Shown: positions 1-12,400, counted from the first letter of the stretch. The stretch is 64,000 nucleotides of DNA from Adiantum capillus-veneris (GCA_014529385.2 CM043958.1:137431043-137495042), one strand, 5' to 3'. Notes: generated from the sequence alone by a model not told the origin. Made by a program: numbers and translations.

Positions 1-87
1 GTTTTTCTTTCTATTTTTTTTTATAGCAAAATCTACGTCGTCTCTTGGAATTATATTATTTTTAAAAGTAATGTTCAATGCTTCAAG

Positions 88-2925
88 GTGCAAACGGACG
101 ACCAGTTTCTTGTTGGTGTACAAAGGGTGTCAAAAAAAGAATATCTTGGCAAGTCCAGAGGACCAGTTTTCGTGCTCCACGGCATTTTGTTGGTGAGTTT
201 GCCATGCTCTCTGATTGATGTGTGGTATAGTCTCCTTTTTTGTGGCAAAAAAGAGGGGCTTCTGACCCTTTGCTTTTATGTTCCCTCACATTTTTTGGCT
301 AATACTATGATTTTATGCTTAACTAGATGCTCCAGAATCAGCCTATGAACATGCTCACATGTAGTTTGTCAACTTGTCTCACAGGGCGGTGATGTTTGGT
401 TTTTGAATCTTCCGGAGCAGTCTTTGGTATTTATGTTAGCCGATCAAGGCTATGATGTTTGGGTTGGGAATACAAGGACCACTAGATTTAGCTATGGCCA
501 TGTTAAATATACCAAAAAAGACAAGGTGTGTGGTCCATGTTACTGCACACATGGAGAACAATGGTTGGATGCTCAATCTAATGAATTCATTGGCTTTTTT
601 TGGGCCAGGGTTTTTGGGACTGGAGTGTTGATGAATTAGGTGAGTATGACCTTTCGGCAATGATGGGCTTGGTTCAGAGTCAAACCAATCAAAAGCTCCA
701 TTACATAGGTTACTCTCAGGTAACTCAGTATTCTCTACATTGGTAAGTAACCTTGCTGTAATAGATGTGGTTGCTTCATAGCTGTAGATACCTCACAGAT
801 GTTTGTGAGCTCGCTGAATAATGCCAACATTGTTGCAATAAAGCTGCCCTTGCCTAGAATAAGCATTGGAGTACAATTTAGAAAAAAATAATTTCTTGAA
901 CACTAGCTTCTATATCTTTGGAAAATAGTCCATGGCCTTCAAAGCTCCAGTTATTCAGAATGAGAATAGGTCTCTGGACAAGGTGCTGAATGCGAGCTTG
1001 AAGAAACAATGAAGCTACATTGAGTAGGCCACAGTTCAACACCCAGAAAGGGAAGAGACATCTTGGATGTCTGATGGCATAACTCATCCATGTCAATGTA
1101 GAAATGCAATGATTGTGTGAGAGAGGCAGTGAAGAAGCTACAGAGGTCTCCTTGAGTTTGAAGGAATGTATGATCGTGCCATAAATGGGTTTTCTGCAAT
1201 GAATTTTTTCCCTTGGCCTGCTTCCTTGGCCCCCTCTTCTGTCATCCTGGTTGGGCGGCGGCTCAAGCAGTTTTTCAGCAGCTACGAGCAACTGGACTAG
1301 CATTTAATTGGTCTTGTTCCTCTTGGGGGAGCCCCAGTCTACAGAGCCTTGGTTCTTCTACCATTGCGAGAGTTCTTCTGCAGAGTTTCTGGATTTCTCC
1401 TTGCAGCTTCTTCACCCTCAGTCAGACCCATTGTGTCACACCATTTAAAGCCTGTAACTTTTCCATGAAAAGACATGACTGCAGTTTTAGAGAACTTTCT
1501 GAATGGAGAAACTGTTGGAGGCAAAGGAATCTTGAATTGAAATTGAGCCTTGGGTAATTGCCAAATTCTTCGACTCTCTGCGAAATAGACAAACCACTCT
1601 TTTAGAAAGAACTCAGCTCCTCGAGAATTTGCACACAGCCCAATGTCTTGATACTCATAGTGTTTGCGAGTGTGACTATTCTATTGATGGACAATAAGGA
1701 ACCATAGGAAGAAAGAGTCAGAACAATCCGAAGTCTTGAGCTTTGTTGGTCACAAATGAAGGGCTCTGTAGGAAAACAAGTCTGTTCTACACACTTGGTA
1801 GGTGCCTTTGTTGCACATGCCAATGCATGTGCACACATTTAATCTCACAGCTTGCCTTTTACATGAGATTCACACACATTAGAAACTATACTGTCTTCTT
1901 GTTGATCTAAGCATAGTTGGTTGTGGTTAAGACTTGTGCATGGATGAATTCTTCTTGCCGTCCTTTATTTGGAAAAAGGCATTGTATAGTTGTTATCTGC
2001 TTCCTCTTGATGTATCTCTCGCAGTTCGCCTTCTCATGAACATGCTGTAGCAATCTCATACAATACAAAGTTGTTCTTTGTGACTCTTGATATGTGCAGG
2101 CTTCTCAGCAAGCATTCGCAGCCTTCTCTCAAGGCAAACTTGTGGACATGGTGAGCAAGGTGGTCTTTGTGGCTCCAGTTGCTTATATAAACCATGTCAA
2201 TTCACCTATCGCCACGCTTGCAGGCAGCCTATACATTGATAGGGTAAGCTAGTCGCAGAATTTCTTTTTTGAAGAGACTATTTGTAATCTTCATATGGGT
2301 ACTCCTCATTCTTGTCGTAACAATGGATTAACCTTTAATGGATACCTGAAGCTTGCTGCTAGTCTTCGTAGCCCCTCATTGACTTCAGCCATTGAAGGGC
2401 TTCATAAGTCCTTATGTTTTTTAATACTTGCTTCTTGTCAAATTTCTGATGCACTGTGGGTCTTACTGGTAGCAGCTGTTCCAGATTCTGCATGTTTACG
2501 AGTTCAGCACTACATTGTAAGTCTATTGCGGGTCGACATTTCTTGTTAGGAAGAATCTATTTGGACCTGATAAGAGCCCTTGATATTCAATTATACAGCC
2601 GGAAAAAGGAGGTGGTGGATATAATTTGCAGGGCTACTGCGTCTGGATGCTTCAAAAATTGGATTTCCATATTCACAGGTGCAAAATTTAAAGCTAAGCG
2701 TTGTGCATTGCTCTGCAATAAACAATGACTTGACTGTAGAAATCATGGGAAGCTAATTACTCTGCTCGTTTGCACTCACGAAGCCACTGATTGCTTCATG
2801 AAAATCCTGTCTGTGCTTTGCAGGAAACAATTGCTGCTTGAACGTATCCCGGAGAGTTATTATTGACACATACGAGACCCAGGCTACTTCTACAAAGAAT
2901 TTGGTGCACCTCGCCCAACGTGTGT

Positions 2926-2970
<45 letters not shown>

Positions 2971-4161
2971 CAGCGCTGCAGTCTGCATCACAATGTATAG
3001 GGTACTCCCACAGGCCAGCGTGGTTCTCGTCTTTACGACTTCGACATATCCGCATGTGCTTGCCTGCAACACTTTCTTTTTGTGTATTGCTTTGAAGAAG
3101 CCTTATAGAGAAGAAGAGCCCACGAAAAATACCATGTGCAGATATGGAACACAGTAATACAGCAGTACATTCCAAATGAAATAGATCTCGAAATGAAGTA
3201 GATCTCTATGCAGATAAGGGAGAGTGACGCCCATTTCCAAATAAAGACATGCTGGGAATGGCAGCTTGTTTTCTGCTACATATCATATACTCCCTTTGCC
3301 AGTGTGCTCGGATTGTGCTTGTGTATGTGACTTCCCAAGCATGGTAGTGCATAAGGTTATTAATTTACAGGATTGATGATGCACCTGCAAATGTCATTAC
3401 TATATCGGACCTCAATATTAGTCTGCATTGGTATGTATTTGTATCCATTAATGGTTTGAGATGGAAGCTTGTACACAGCAAGTCCTGACCAAAACAGCTA
3501 CTTGCAAGATGGATCTTGAGAGGTCTAAACAGATATATGTTTTATGTGTATGCAAATGGGGTTCGAATCATAGTCACAGGGGACGCCCATTTTTGGGCTT
3601 CCCGTCCCACTTGCTGTCCTGCTCTCATTTTACTCTGAAAACCCATATGAGCCCCGTCCCCCGTCCCCATTCCTTGGGAAGCGTCCCTTGTGACTATGGA
3701 ACTTCTAATGGGTGCTCTCGCATTAACTCATCGGCAAAGCTAGCTTGTACTGCTGTGTTTGGGGAGTCATTGATGTGTGTGTGTGTGTGTTAACTGAAAA
3801 AAGTGTGTAATGCCACTAGTAATATTTCACTGCTGATGTTTCTTTTTTGTGCTCAGAGTTAAGGAAGAAGACATTTGCAAAGTACGACTATGGATTTTGG
3901 GGCAACATAATGACATATGGCAGGTTCTCTCCGCCGGCCTACGACTTGTCGAAGGTGCCAACAAGCAATACCTTGTTCATACACGGTGGTGCAGATGCCC
4001 TTGCTGACCCCAAGGATGTTGCCCATCTCTTCTCTCTACTACCCAATGGTGGTAGTTACCCAGTGTCATTTTTGCCTGAGTACGCCCACATTGACTTTAT
4101 CTTAGGCACTAATGCCAACCAGCTTGTTTACAAACAAATTCTGGACTTTCTGGCATCCTAA
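88..4161 (+). CDS. Acid/triacylglycerol lipase, LIP1/LIP2-like (partial, 3' part)
   Basis: Alpha/beta-hydrolase of the acid-lipase family (gastric/lysosomal lipase relatives; plant LIP1/LIP2), expected to hydrolyse acylglycerols or sterol esters in a secretory or vacuolar compartment. I read eight exons with phase-consistent GT-AG junctions: 88-192, 385-525, 609-719, 2100-2243, 2476-2516, 2575-2678, 2824-2919, 3857-4161 (TAA), together 348 codons. The 5' end, including any signal peptide, lies outside the window. Visible landmarks are FVLHG (oxyanion region, exon 1), GDVWFLN and NTRTTRFSYGH (exon 2), FWDWSVDELGEYDL then the nucleophile elbow GYSQ (exon 3), NNCCLN and STKNLVHLAQ (exon 7), and YDYGFWGN, GGADALAD (catalytic Asp) and YAHIDF (catalytic His) in exon 8. 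The small exons 5 and 6 (58-bp intron) are the least certain. Alternative: a diverged esterase of the same family. Family assignment is firm; substrate is inferred. Confidence 0.88.
2927..2967. repeat. (CT)n microsatellite in lipase intron 7
   Basis: About 20 uninterrupted CT units beginning seven bases after the proposed 5' splice junction (exon end 2919). It lies wholly within the intron. Confidence 0.95.
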
Positions 4162-5539
4162 TGCGCATCATTTTTCAAAAGCGCCTAAGACCCAGTTCTT
4201 TTTGCTCTCGGCGGCAATGGTCATTTGTAAGATGGGCTCAATGAGTTCTCCTGTGGTTAACTCGATTGTAGATTGTATTATTTGTGAAGCAGGGTTCTAG
4301 CCATGATTTTTAGTAGCTTGATGATGGCCGATTCATCATCATCCATTCTGTTGACACGGGCTCGAAGGGCCAGGTTCTGAGCAGTGGTTCTAAGTGGGCT
4401 TGATTGATGGTGGCCAACACGTCATCCTCCACTCTATATTTGGCACTGACTTAAAGGCAGGCCAATATAGACTGGGTCCTATACACCTATACAAAATAAT
4501 GGTTATTTTGCAGTTGCGGCAGCGTGAGAGCTCTCTCTCTCTCTCTCTCTCTCGAGCATGATTATTTGTAAGAGTGTGTGACTATGTAGAGCTAATACAT
4601 GGGGCAAAGGTATGGCAGGGTAGTAGTACACCACAGCACATCTCTCTCTCTCTCTCTATCTCTCTCTTTCTCTCTCAAGCCCGATTATTTGCCTTAACAC
4701 GAAGGTGTGATTATTGCCTTAAGTACATTCGAGAGAGGGATGTGCTGTGCTGTTCTACTACCGTGCCATATCTTTGCGGCATGTAGTAGCTCTACGTTGC
4801 ATAGCTTCTCCATACTAGTGCCCCCCTGGCACCATGTGTTCTACAACCTCTGCCATGGGCAGTCAAAATGAACACCACTCTAGCTCTGCACACATGACAG
4901 CTCGCCACCAAGGTTGAAAATCTACTCGTTGTGCAAGTTCTTGTTACCATGCACCTGTTGAGCCAATTGTAGCCTTGTACGTAGTCACCCACTCTTGTCA
5001 GTGGTCTGGAACTCTCGGCAACCATAGCCTTTGTATCCGATAGTTGCAGACAAAGGCAAGAACTACATCCTATGGATGCTCAGGTCCCATCTACTCAAGC
5101 TAGCTAGGACTTCTGCAAGAAGTTGTAGCTAGGGGTGTGCAAGCATACACATTGAGCTCCCAGATGAAGGTCTGTCAGATCTATATGTAGCTTAGCTTGG
5201 ATGATTGATGGATTGAAGCTGGCAGAGGCAAGGGTCCGAAGTGGGAGGGTATAGAGGTACTCTTCTTGTAACCAATGCAAAAGTTTGTTTATCTACTTAG
5301 TACGTACTTGATGTTGTAGAATATATCATCAAAAATTTATATTTTTTGTATTTTTAGTTTCTTACGTGTTTGCAATGACCAGCATTATGTTTAGTATGAA
5401 TAATTACTTTGTTTTTTTGTAATTTCTAGTGGCTTTTCGAGAGTTGTTACAGCTAAATTGATAATAGATTTTCCATGTTTTTTTGTATTTAAATAACTTC
5501 AAAAAGAAGAGTTTGGATCATTGTTATTGCTCAATATTT
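4162..5539. other. Intergenic region with short microsatellites
   Basis: Downstream of the lipase stop codon. It holds the 3' UTR (no unambiguous poly(A) signal chosen), a (CT)11 array at 4531-4553 and interrupted CT arrays at 4641-4676. I see no coding region, RNA gene or transposon domain here. Confidence 0.6.
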
Positions 5540-5560
5540 AGCTATTTGGTCGCAACATAC

Positions 5561-6792
5561 CGTATCTGATTTGAAGTAAAGATTAAATGCTTAGAATAAA
5601 TCTTCAATATTTGTGAATAATTACAATAGATATGTGGCATACATAATTTTTCTTTAAAACATATTTTATTTGATTTTAACGACAGACGGAAGGCTTAGAG
5701 TAAATCTAAAATTTGTCATTACAAATAAATCACACTTGACATGCATGCTTCTCTCCAATAACATACTACTATTGATTTGAAATAAGGATGAAAGGCGTAG
5801 AATACAATTCTGATTTTCATGTGTTAATAAGATACACATGGCACGGTTCCTCTTTATCCTTGAGAGAAGCATCTATATTGAAAACGACAAAATGAGGTAC
5901 CTTCATGTTTAGAAGTTTTTGATTTGGAGATCAGAAGAGGGAGATATGACGCGATTATTAGAACTTTGTAGATTTGAAGGAGCTAATCCTGAAGTCCTTT
6001 GTCATCATCATTACCATGGTTTCCCCTTCTACTTGTTTCTCTTCATCAACATGAAGAGCTCTTGTGATTGAGAAAGATTGAGAATGAGATTGTGATTAGT
6101 TGTTGCGCATGCAACAAAGAAAATCTCACGAGTGGTTGGATTGAATGAGCTCCTACAGGGAGTCCTCGATTTTAGCTTGATTTCATGATTGAGAAAGAAA
6201 GAGATAAGTCCTAGTTTTTTAGTCTCATGATGTTATTGCTTACTATGAATGCAACTTTTGTTTATAGGTTGATTTAGACATTTTAACTCCCGAGGGCAAA
6301 GTTCTTATACAAAGGAAGAATGTAGCATATCATATTCAGTTTGAAGCAAAGATTAAAAGAAAACTTAAAATAAATTTTCAATTTCTATGTGTAAATGAAG
6401 CACACATATGGCTGCATGCTTTTTCTTAAAGAAATGTGATTGTCTTGTTGGTTGCATTAGTGATTGCCTTGTTGGTTGCATCAGAAATGCAAAAATGAGC
6501 GACTTTCTTGTTTTGAAGTTTTTGATATGATTTTTCTTCATCAATACGAAGCCCTCTTTCATTTGAGAGTGATTGAGAATAGTTGTTGCTTGTTATTAAT
6601 TGTAAAAGAAAGATAAGTTACTATATATGCATACTTTGTTTATAGGTAGTTTTAGTCAATCCCAATTTAGAGTACAAAGCTCTTAAAGAAGGGGGGAATG
6701 TAACATGCTAAATTCGATTTGAAGTAAAGATAAAAGGTATAAACAAATCTTTAATTTTGATATTAATCAAATACGCATGTGACATGCATGCT
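5561..6792. repeat. Five degenerate ~90-bp repeats, LTR-like
   Basis: A motif of the form GATTTGAAGTAAAGATTAAA, then a TAGAATAAATCTTCAATTTT-like part, then an ACACATGTGACATGCATGCT-like end, recurs at about 5561-5645, 5659-5748, 5760-5850, 6321-6421 and 6699-6792. The last two copies are 378 bp apart. Each is preceded by a purine tract (AAAGGAAGAA or AAAGAAGGGGGGAA) running straight into TGTAGCAT or TGTAACAT, the usual polypurine-tract/LTR-start arrangement. The matches were found by eye. An LTR origin is likely but not proven. Confidence 0.6.
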
Positions 6793-7838
6793 ATCGTGCC
6801 ATGGCATATGCATAGCGTCAAACTAAAATATCTACCTCACTCTCAATGCTTTTGTTATGTAGGACCTAATGCTATGATGTACATAGTGTGATATATGCGA
6901 AAATAGATACCATGATTGTTGCTCTGTATATACCTTGCGGCGATAGTGAGGCCTTAAATGTGGCATACAGCATGTCCTTTCACATAAATATATGCCTAAT
7001 TGGCTTTATAAATGTACAAATTTCAAGTGCATCGAAGTAGCACACTCGTTCTGTTTAGAAAGTTCAATGTGGGGGGCGATCTCAGCCAAAAACAACAGGT
7101 TTCATGTGCGGGCGGAAGAGATGCATCCAGAGTGCTTGGCAAGTGGTACAATGAGGTTCAAGATGAAAATTAAGCCCAATGGAATATTTTCTCAATTTTA
7201 GGGATTTTTTTCAGCCTGTTGGGCTTTTTATTGGCTAAAAAGGATATTTTTGGGCAAAAAATGACAAAAGATTGTCATAAAATGATAAAAAATGACCTAA
7301 AATTGAAAAAAAGGCTCAAAATGCCACATCACTCATGTTGCTGTGACTATGAGGAGTGAGGGAACATTTTAGAAGTACAGGATCAACACTATAAGCTCCT
7401 CTGTGAAGGGATTCAAAGCCTGCACCTAAGGTATGCTAGTGCAGTCTCGTGCTATTCCAACACTGTATTCGAGGTTGTGAGGTCATCAATAAGGGTTTTC
7501 CCTCTTTAAATAAGTACTTGAGAATGTATAATGAAGTTTTGAATCCTCCATGAAATGACTACGATTGAGAATTGAAGCGTTTGTATAGGGTTTTTGTTAA
7601 GGCGAAAGAGCACTCCCAACTTTGTAACTGGCAGTGAAACTACACCAAATCATCACACATACAAGACTTTTGAGTTAATCTTGGTTCTTTTCCAAAGAGG
7701 AGCTTTCATCGCTGGAGTTTTGTTCTTTTCGAGTGTGTTTTTATTCTCAAATCTTGTACGACTTGCTTGATTTTGTTGCGAACTCTCATAGTTAGAGGCT
7801 CGGTGCTTTCTTAGCCGCACTCTGCATTTCTTGACACA
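6699..7838 (+). repeat. Candidate 5' LTR of gypsy element I
   Basis: Begins TGTAACATGC and ends near TTGACACA. It is followed at 7841 by TTTGGTGAACCCGATG, in the position of a primer-binding site before gag. A TATA-like CTTTAAATAAG sits near 7503, followed by transcribed-leader-like sequence. No second LTR copy was found downstream, so both borders are inferred. Confidence 0.35.
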
Positions 7839-7951
7839 AGTTTGGTGAACCCGATGCGAAGTAGGTTAGGGTGAGGGTTCAAAAGCTTCATTGAAGGTAT
7901 CAAAACAAAGGTTTAAAGCCATGGAGCAATAAGAGCAACAGGGGGTTCGGT

Positions 7952-9133
7952 TTGATCCAGTCACAATGCAAATGTTTCAAGCTTTTACGTGTTTATGCAG
8001 CAGCATCAAGCTGCGGAAAGGAGGGAGCTTTCCTCAACCAAAGCACTTCAATCGTAAAAAAGTATCTTTGTGGATATGTAAAGGAGATGGAGCTTCATCG
8101 AGTGTCCGAAGCAGAGATAGTGCAAAGTTTTGAGCTAGTTGTGATTCCTGAGATCAGAGAGCATGTAAGGGGATTTATAAATGAGCATGGGGTAACTTGG
8201 GAAGCATTCAAATTAGCCTTGAAAGAAGAGTATTTCATAGAAGATTTCGAAAGGGTGACAAAAAGGACTTTTTTAGAGTGGGTAGTTCGGCCAAAAGAGG
8301 GACTTTCGCCTACCAAACTGCTAAGGGAATTTGAACGTCAGTATGATCAACTTTCAAGGATTGAGAAGGCTATCCTAAACTCAGAGAAGACAGAGCTCTT
8401 TTTGCAAGTTGCAGGCAAAGAGAATCAAGAGAAGTTAGAGTTACTCCTTGAGGATAAGGATGCGGAACAGGGCTTAAAGACTGATTGGAATGAAGTTGAA
8501 GATGCAATTTCACTGCTAGCCAAGCGACAACGACGAAGAAACAAGATGATCATTAATCCTACTCAAGCCCCAAGTGTTTCCGAGAGTCCCATGAAGCTTG
8601 TGATTGTGGTTCTAAAGAGTGACAAATCCATCCTCGCTAATATTGTTCAGGGAATGCAAGAATTGAAGTTAAAGCTTGCAAGGTTAGAAGAAAAGGGGTA
8701 GCCGTTTGGCCAATCTATAGGGCAAAGATCTCAAAATAGAGAAGGATTTGTAAATAGATGCATATGGTGTGATAGTACCGACCATGGAAGGAGGGATTGT
8801 GAAAGTTTCAAAGATGCTTTGACAAAGGAGCTTGTTTGTTTTAAAGATGGCAAGATTCATTTAAGTAAAACAGGTAAGCTCTTGGGAACAAACTTTAGCA
8901 AAGGTGGGATGAAGAAGCTAGTTGAGGACATGGCTATTAGCCATGCCATTTCTATGGTTGAAGCAGTCGCCTATGGGCTGAATGTGGAGCCTATTAAGCA
9001 AAAGGGATCATTCAAGATTGGAGAAGAGGAATCTTATGGGATTGGAGAGCTATGGCGATGTGCAATAGAATCTTTTATGAAGGGTAAAATGACTAAAGAG
9101 ATTTATATGAAGCTGGAGATTGTATTCGGCTAG
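7952..9133 (+). pseudogene. Gag polyprotein remnant (element I)
   Basis: Gag packages retrotransposon RNA. An open stretch at 7952-8701 encodes a charged helical capsid-like region (around VTWEAFKLALKEEYF) and a lysine/arginine-rich end. After a stop codon at 8699-8701 a zinc knuckle CIWCDSTDHGRRDC (C-x2-C-x4-H-x4-C) follows near 8758-8800, then 8819-9133 continues in the same style (FKDALTKELVCFKDGKIHL). The knuckle in gag position supports the call; capsid assignment rests on position and composition. The region is broken and probably untranslated. Confidence 0.7.
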
Positions 9134-9702
9134 AAACAGGTTGGAATGACCCTGTGGACTCTTTGTCAGTGCATTATACTTGCAAAATGTCAAGCCATTG
9201 AGGCTGTTGTTGAAGAGAAACATAGGTGTGAGAATAGGGATGAAGAGACTTCAAAACGGGCAACGAGGAGTGGGGGCAAAAATGACACGATAACTCCTAG
9301 ATCACCTTCCCCGCAATAGATGCCTGTCCTCGAAGTGCTTATGCAAGAAGCCTCTAAAGAAAAGAAGAAGGATGCAACCAAATCTAAAGTAAAGGGTCCG
9401 ACCTACAAACTCCAATCTGACATAGAGGTTGTAACCGATCTCAAAAAGGTTTTGGAAGAGAGGATTTTAAACAGTAAGGTGGAATTTACCTTGGGAAAGT
9501 CCTTGGAATAGCAAAGAGGGAGTTCCATGAAGAGATAATTGATATCATCAAGAGGAAGCGGCAGTCTTTTACTGAATCTATCCATGTACATGGTGAAGAA
9601 GAGACTTTAAATGCAAAGGGAGTATAGGTCTATGGCAAGCAAGGTGATGAAACTATTGTTGGATGCCACAAGTCTAGGGGAGGAGTAAAACAGGTTCACT
9701 TC

Positions 9703-10083
9703 TTGGATGATGAAGATGAAGTCGAGACCACTCCCAAGAGTTACTACTCGAAGAGTCACTGGGCAAGAGCAACTATTGAGACTTTGGTAAAAATGGGAGA
9801 CTTAGAAGAGCCATATATTGCGTTGATAGATCATGGGTCAGAGATTAACCTTATGTCAAAGAGTCTTTATCAAAAAGGAAAATGGTCAATTGATGTAAAT
9901 CATGGATGGATGATTCGTGCAGCAAACAATTCATCAAGGGTGTTGTATGGAGCTTGTCCAAATGTAAAGGTGACTATAGGGGATGTGAAAATTTACCAAA
10001 ATTTCTTTGTACAGGAGATGTCTACATACCCTCTTATCCTTGGGCAACGATACATACTACTACTCGCATGGAAACCAAGGTGA
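9703..10083 (+). pseudogene. Retropepsin-like protease remnant (element I)
   Basis: Encodes a retroviral-type aspartic protease fold: the active-site strand reads ALIDHGSEINLMS and the closing strand YPLILGQRYI. The usual D-S/T-G triad is D-H-G here, a variant seen in some retrotransposon proteases; whether it is active is unknown. The frame runs from upstream acidic linker (DDEDEVETTPKS) to about 10083, where it ends without passing into reverse transcriptase. The stretch 9134-9702 between gag and protease is a broken linker (EEKKKDATKSK region). Confidence 0.7.
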
Positions 10084-11085
10084 TGAATGAAGTTCTTATT
10101 GTAACACATATGTGCAGGCCATATGGTAGAAGGCCTTGTTTTGCAAAGATTGATGTAATTCAGAGAATGAAAGAGATATGTATAAATGTCACTGAGGTTC
10201 GAAGGTTTCTCGATGCATGCGTGTTTTATGTTATCTGGATACCGCATTGTGTACATGTAGCAGAGCCTTTGTATCAACTTTTGAGAAAGAACCAAAAGTT
10301 TCAATGGGAAGGAAATGCATACCCATGCCATGAGAAAACTAAAGAAGTTGTTGCTTATGTCTCCAACTTTGAGGAAAGTAAACCATGAATGTGGAAGACA
10401 TATAATTGTGATAGTGGATACTATCCCCATAGGAATTGGATGGGCGATTGGGCAAGATGATGATAATGGCAAGCGATATGTAGAGAGATTTGGAGCAAAG
10501 GTCCTAAGTGCTCGTCAACGCAATTATCAATAGGTGAAAGGGAACTATGGGGAGTAGTTTTACAGCCTTGAAATGTGATGAAGAATATTTGATAGGTGCA
10601 AATGTACTAGTGGAGACTTATTATCTACCTCTTCTTGGAATGATCACAAGCTGCTCAACTCTTGACATTGCTATGTTGAGATGGATTGCCTACATAAAGT
10701 CTTTAAATCCAAAATTTAAGCGTATTGCAAGAAAAGATAATCCGATCGCAGATATGCTTTCAAGAGCAAGATATGAAAATGAAGAAGACATGGTTGTCGA
10801 GGGTGATGATGTAGGCACAAGGTTCTATAGTATCTCTTATGCCAAGGGTGATCATGTTTGCCTGTCAAATGCACTTGAGTCATTTATAGAGGACCTATGT
10901 CAAGGTGACTGGTTGCTCATTGGACGCTATCTTAGCACTTTGACAAGGCAAGAAGGGTGGACAGATCAAGAATCCAAAAGAATACGCAGAAAAGCCTATG
11001 GATATTTGTGGAAACATCCAAAACAAAGAAATGGAATGCCATTTACAGTTGTTGATGGCCGATTTTTGAAAATCAAAGAAAAAAA
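10084..11085 (+). pseudogene. RNase H and integrase N-terminus remnant (element I)
   Basis: After a deletion of most reverse transcriptase, the sequence resumes at the RT thumb/connection (VTEVRRFLDACVFY, AEPLYQLLRKNQKFQW). It continues as an RNase H-like domain (VIVDTIPIGIGWAIGQDD, RFGAKVLSARQRNYQ, then across a stop MLRWIAYIKSLNP and NPIADMLSRARY). The end (YLSTLTRQEGW, KAYGYLWKHPKQRNGMPF) is the region leading to the integrase zinc-binding domain, cut off near 11085. At least two stops or frameshifts break it. Confidence 0.7.
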
Positions 11086-11099
11086 AGAAAAAAACTTAT

Positions 11100-11352
11100 T
11101 TTTCCTCTGCTGGAGCCTTAGCGACACTGTTGGAAGGCTCGGCACCGCCTGGTCAATCCTCACAACACCTCTACGAGCATGGCCCACCCACCCCCCCCCC
11201 TTTCGATTGGCTGGCCTTATCACCCTTAGGCCCCCCCTTGTCTATACCCCAGCCTAGTCGGCCGCCCTCGGTTTCAGATACCCTTTTTCTCTTCCCCCGT
11301 AGTTTATTCCCCCCCGCCCCTCTCCCCCCGACGGGCACTGGATGAAATAACG

Positions 11353-11389
<37 letters not shown>

Positions 11390-11892
11390 CCCTACATACC
11401 TCTCTCTAATATCCTCTCTCCCCCTCTCCCAAACCTCCCCCCCCTACTGGCCACCCTCGGCCAGGCGCAAGTCTCTAGCACTCACCCCGACCCCTCTCTC
11501 GTGCTCCCTCTGTGTGCGAGCCGCATGAGAACCCCCCCCCCCCCCCCCCCGCTCTCTCGTATTCTTACACTCACCCTCTCCCTCTCTCACACTCTTTTAT
11601 CCCCCCCCTCTCATTACTCCCTTCTCTTGGCCCGCTAATATTCTTCCCCCCCCCCCCCTCTCGTCCCCACCCTCCCCTCGGCTTCACTCACCCTCCCCTT
11701 GGCCCGCTATCCCCACCCTCTATTCCCCCCCACACCATTGACTTCTACCCCCCTCCTCTCATTCTTGAGACAGCATGCAAGACGGAGGATAAGACACTCC
11801 CCCCCCCTCCCCCTCACACACTCTCTTCCCCCCTCCCCCCCCCCACGGTGGGCACCCTCCCTATGGGATTCCCCCTCCCTCTAGCGCCACCT

Positions 11893-11931
<39 letters not shown>

Positions 11932-12400
11932 GTTTCAGCCCGAAGGTGTAGCGCACAAAGCCATGGAGCCCATGCTTTCCCACACCACACACTCACCCCT
12001 CATCCTCACCCTCTCTCAACACCACACACACACAGACACATACACAACACACACCCACACACATATACATAATGTACATATAAAAACATATATATAATAT
12101 ATACATTATGTACATTATGCACACATACAAATACACACGCACTCACGCACGCACACCCATATACATATATATATACACATCCGTCCACATGCACATACAT
12201 ACACACACACACACACGCGCGTATACGCACTACAAATACAAAAAAAACAAAGGACTCCATGACTACGACGACCACAAAAAAAGAAGAAGGATCCAAAGCA
12301 CGCGCCGTCAACAACAAAAAGAGGAAACGCGTTGAAGGTATGTACCGGCCGATCCCGAAAAGAAGTACGCTCGACACCGACATTCACCCGAGCCAGTGTA
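11100..12400. repeat. C/T-rich low-complexity island
   Basis: A GC-rich, strongly strand-biased (C/T on +) stretch with poly(C) runs (11529-11551 and near 11650), (CT)n at 11358-11384 and 11897-11929, then CA/TA-rich microsatellite DNA from about 12020 to 12240. Long open frames here are proline/serine/leucine repeats from simple sequence and are not genes. Confidence 0.85.

Larger units (their letters stand above)
7839..11085 (+). mobile_element. Ty3/gypsy retrotransposon I, degenerate, 3'-truncated
   Basis: Gag, protease, RNase H and the start of integrase occur in gypsy order on the + strand. They are broken by stops and frameshifts, most of reverse transcriptase is missing, and the element stops in an A-rich stretch near 11085. 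No 3' LTR is present. It cannot be autonomous. Confidence 0.8.

Noticed and set aside
878-1838. Open frames of 60-141 codons inside lipase intron 3
   Set aside because: Lie within a well-supported intron and contain no motif.
11512-12072. 186-codon open frame on + rich in Pro, Ser and Leu
   Set aside because: Translation of C/T simple sequence; composition explains the open frame.
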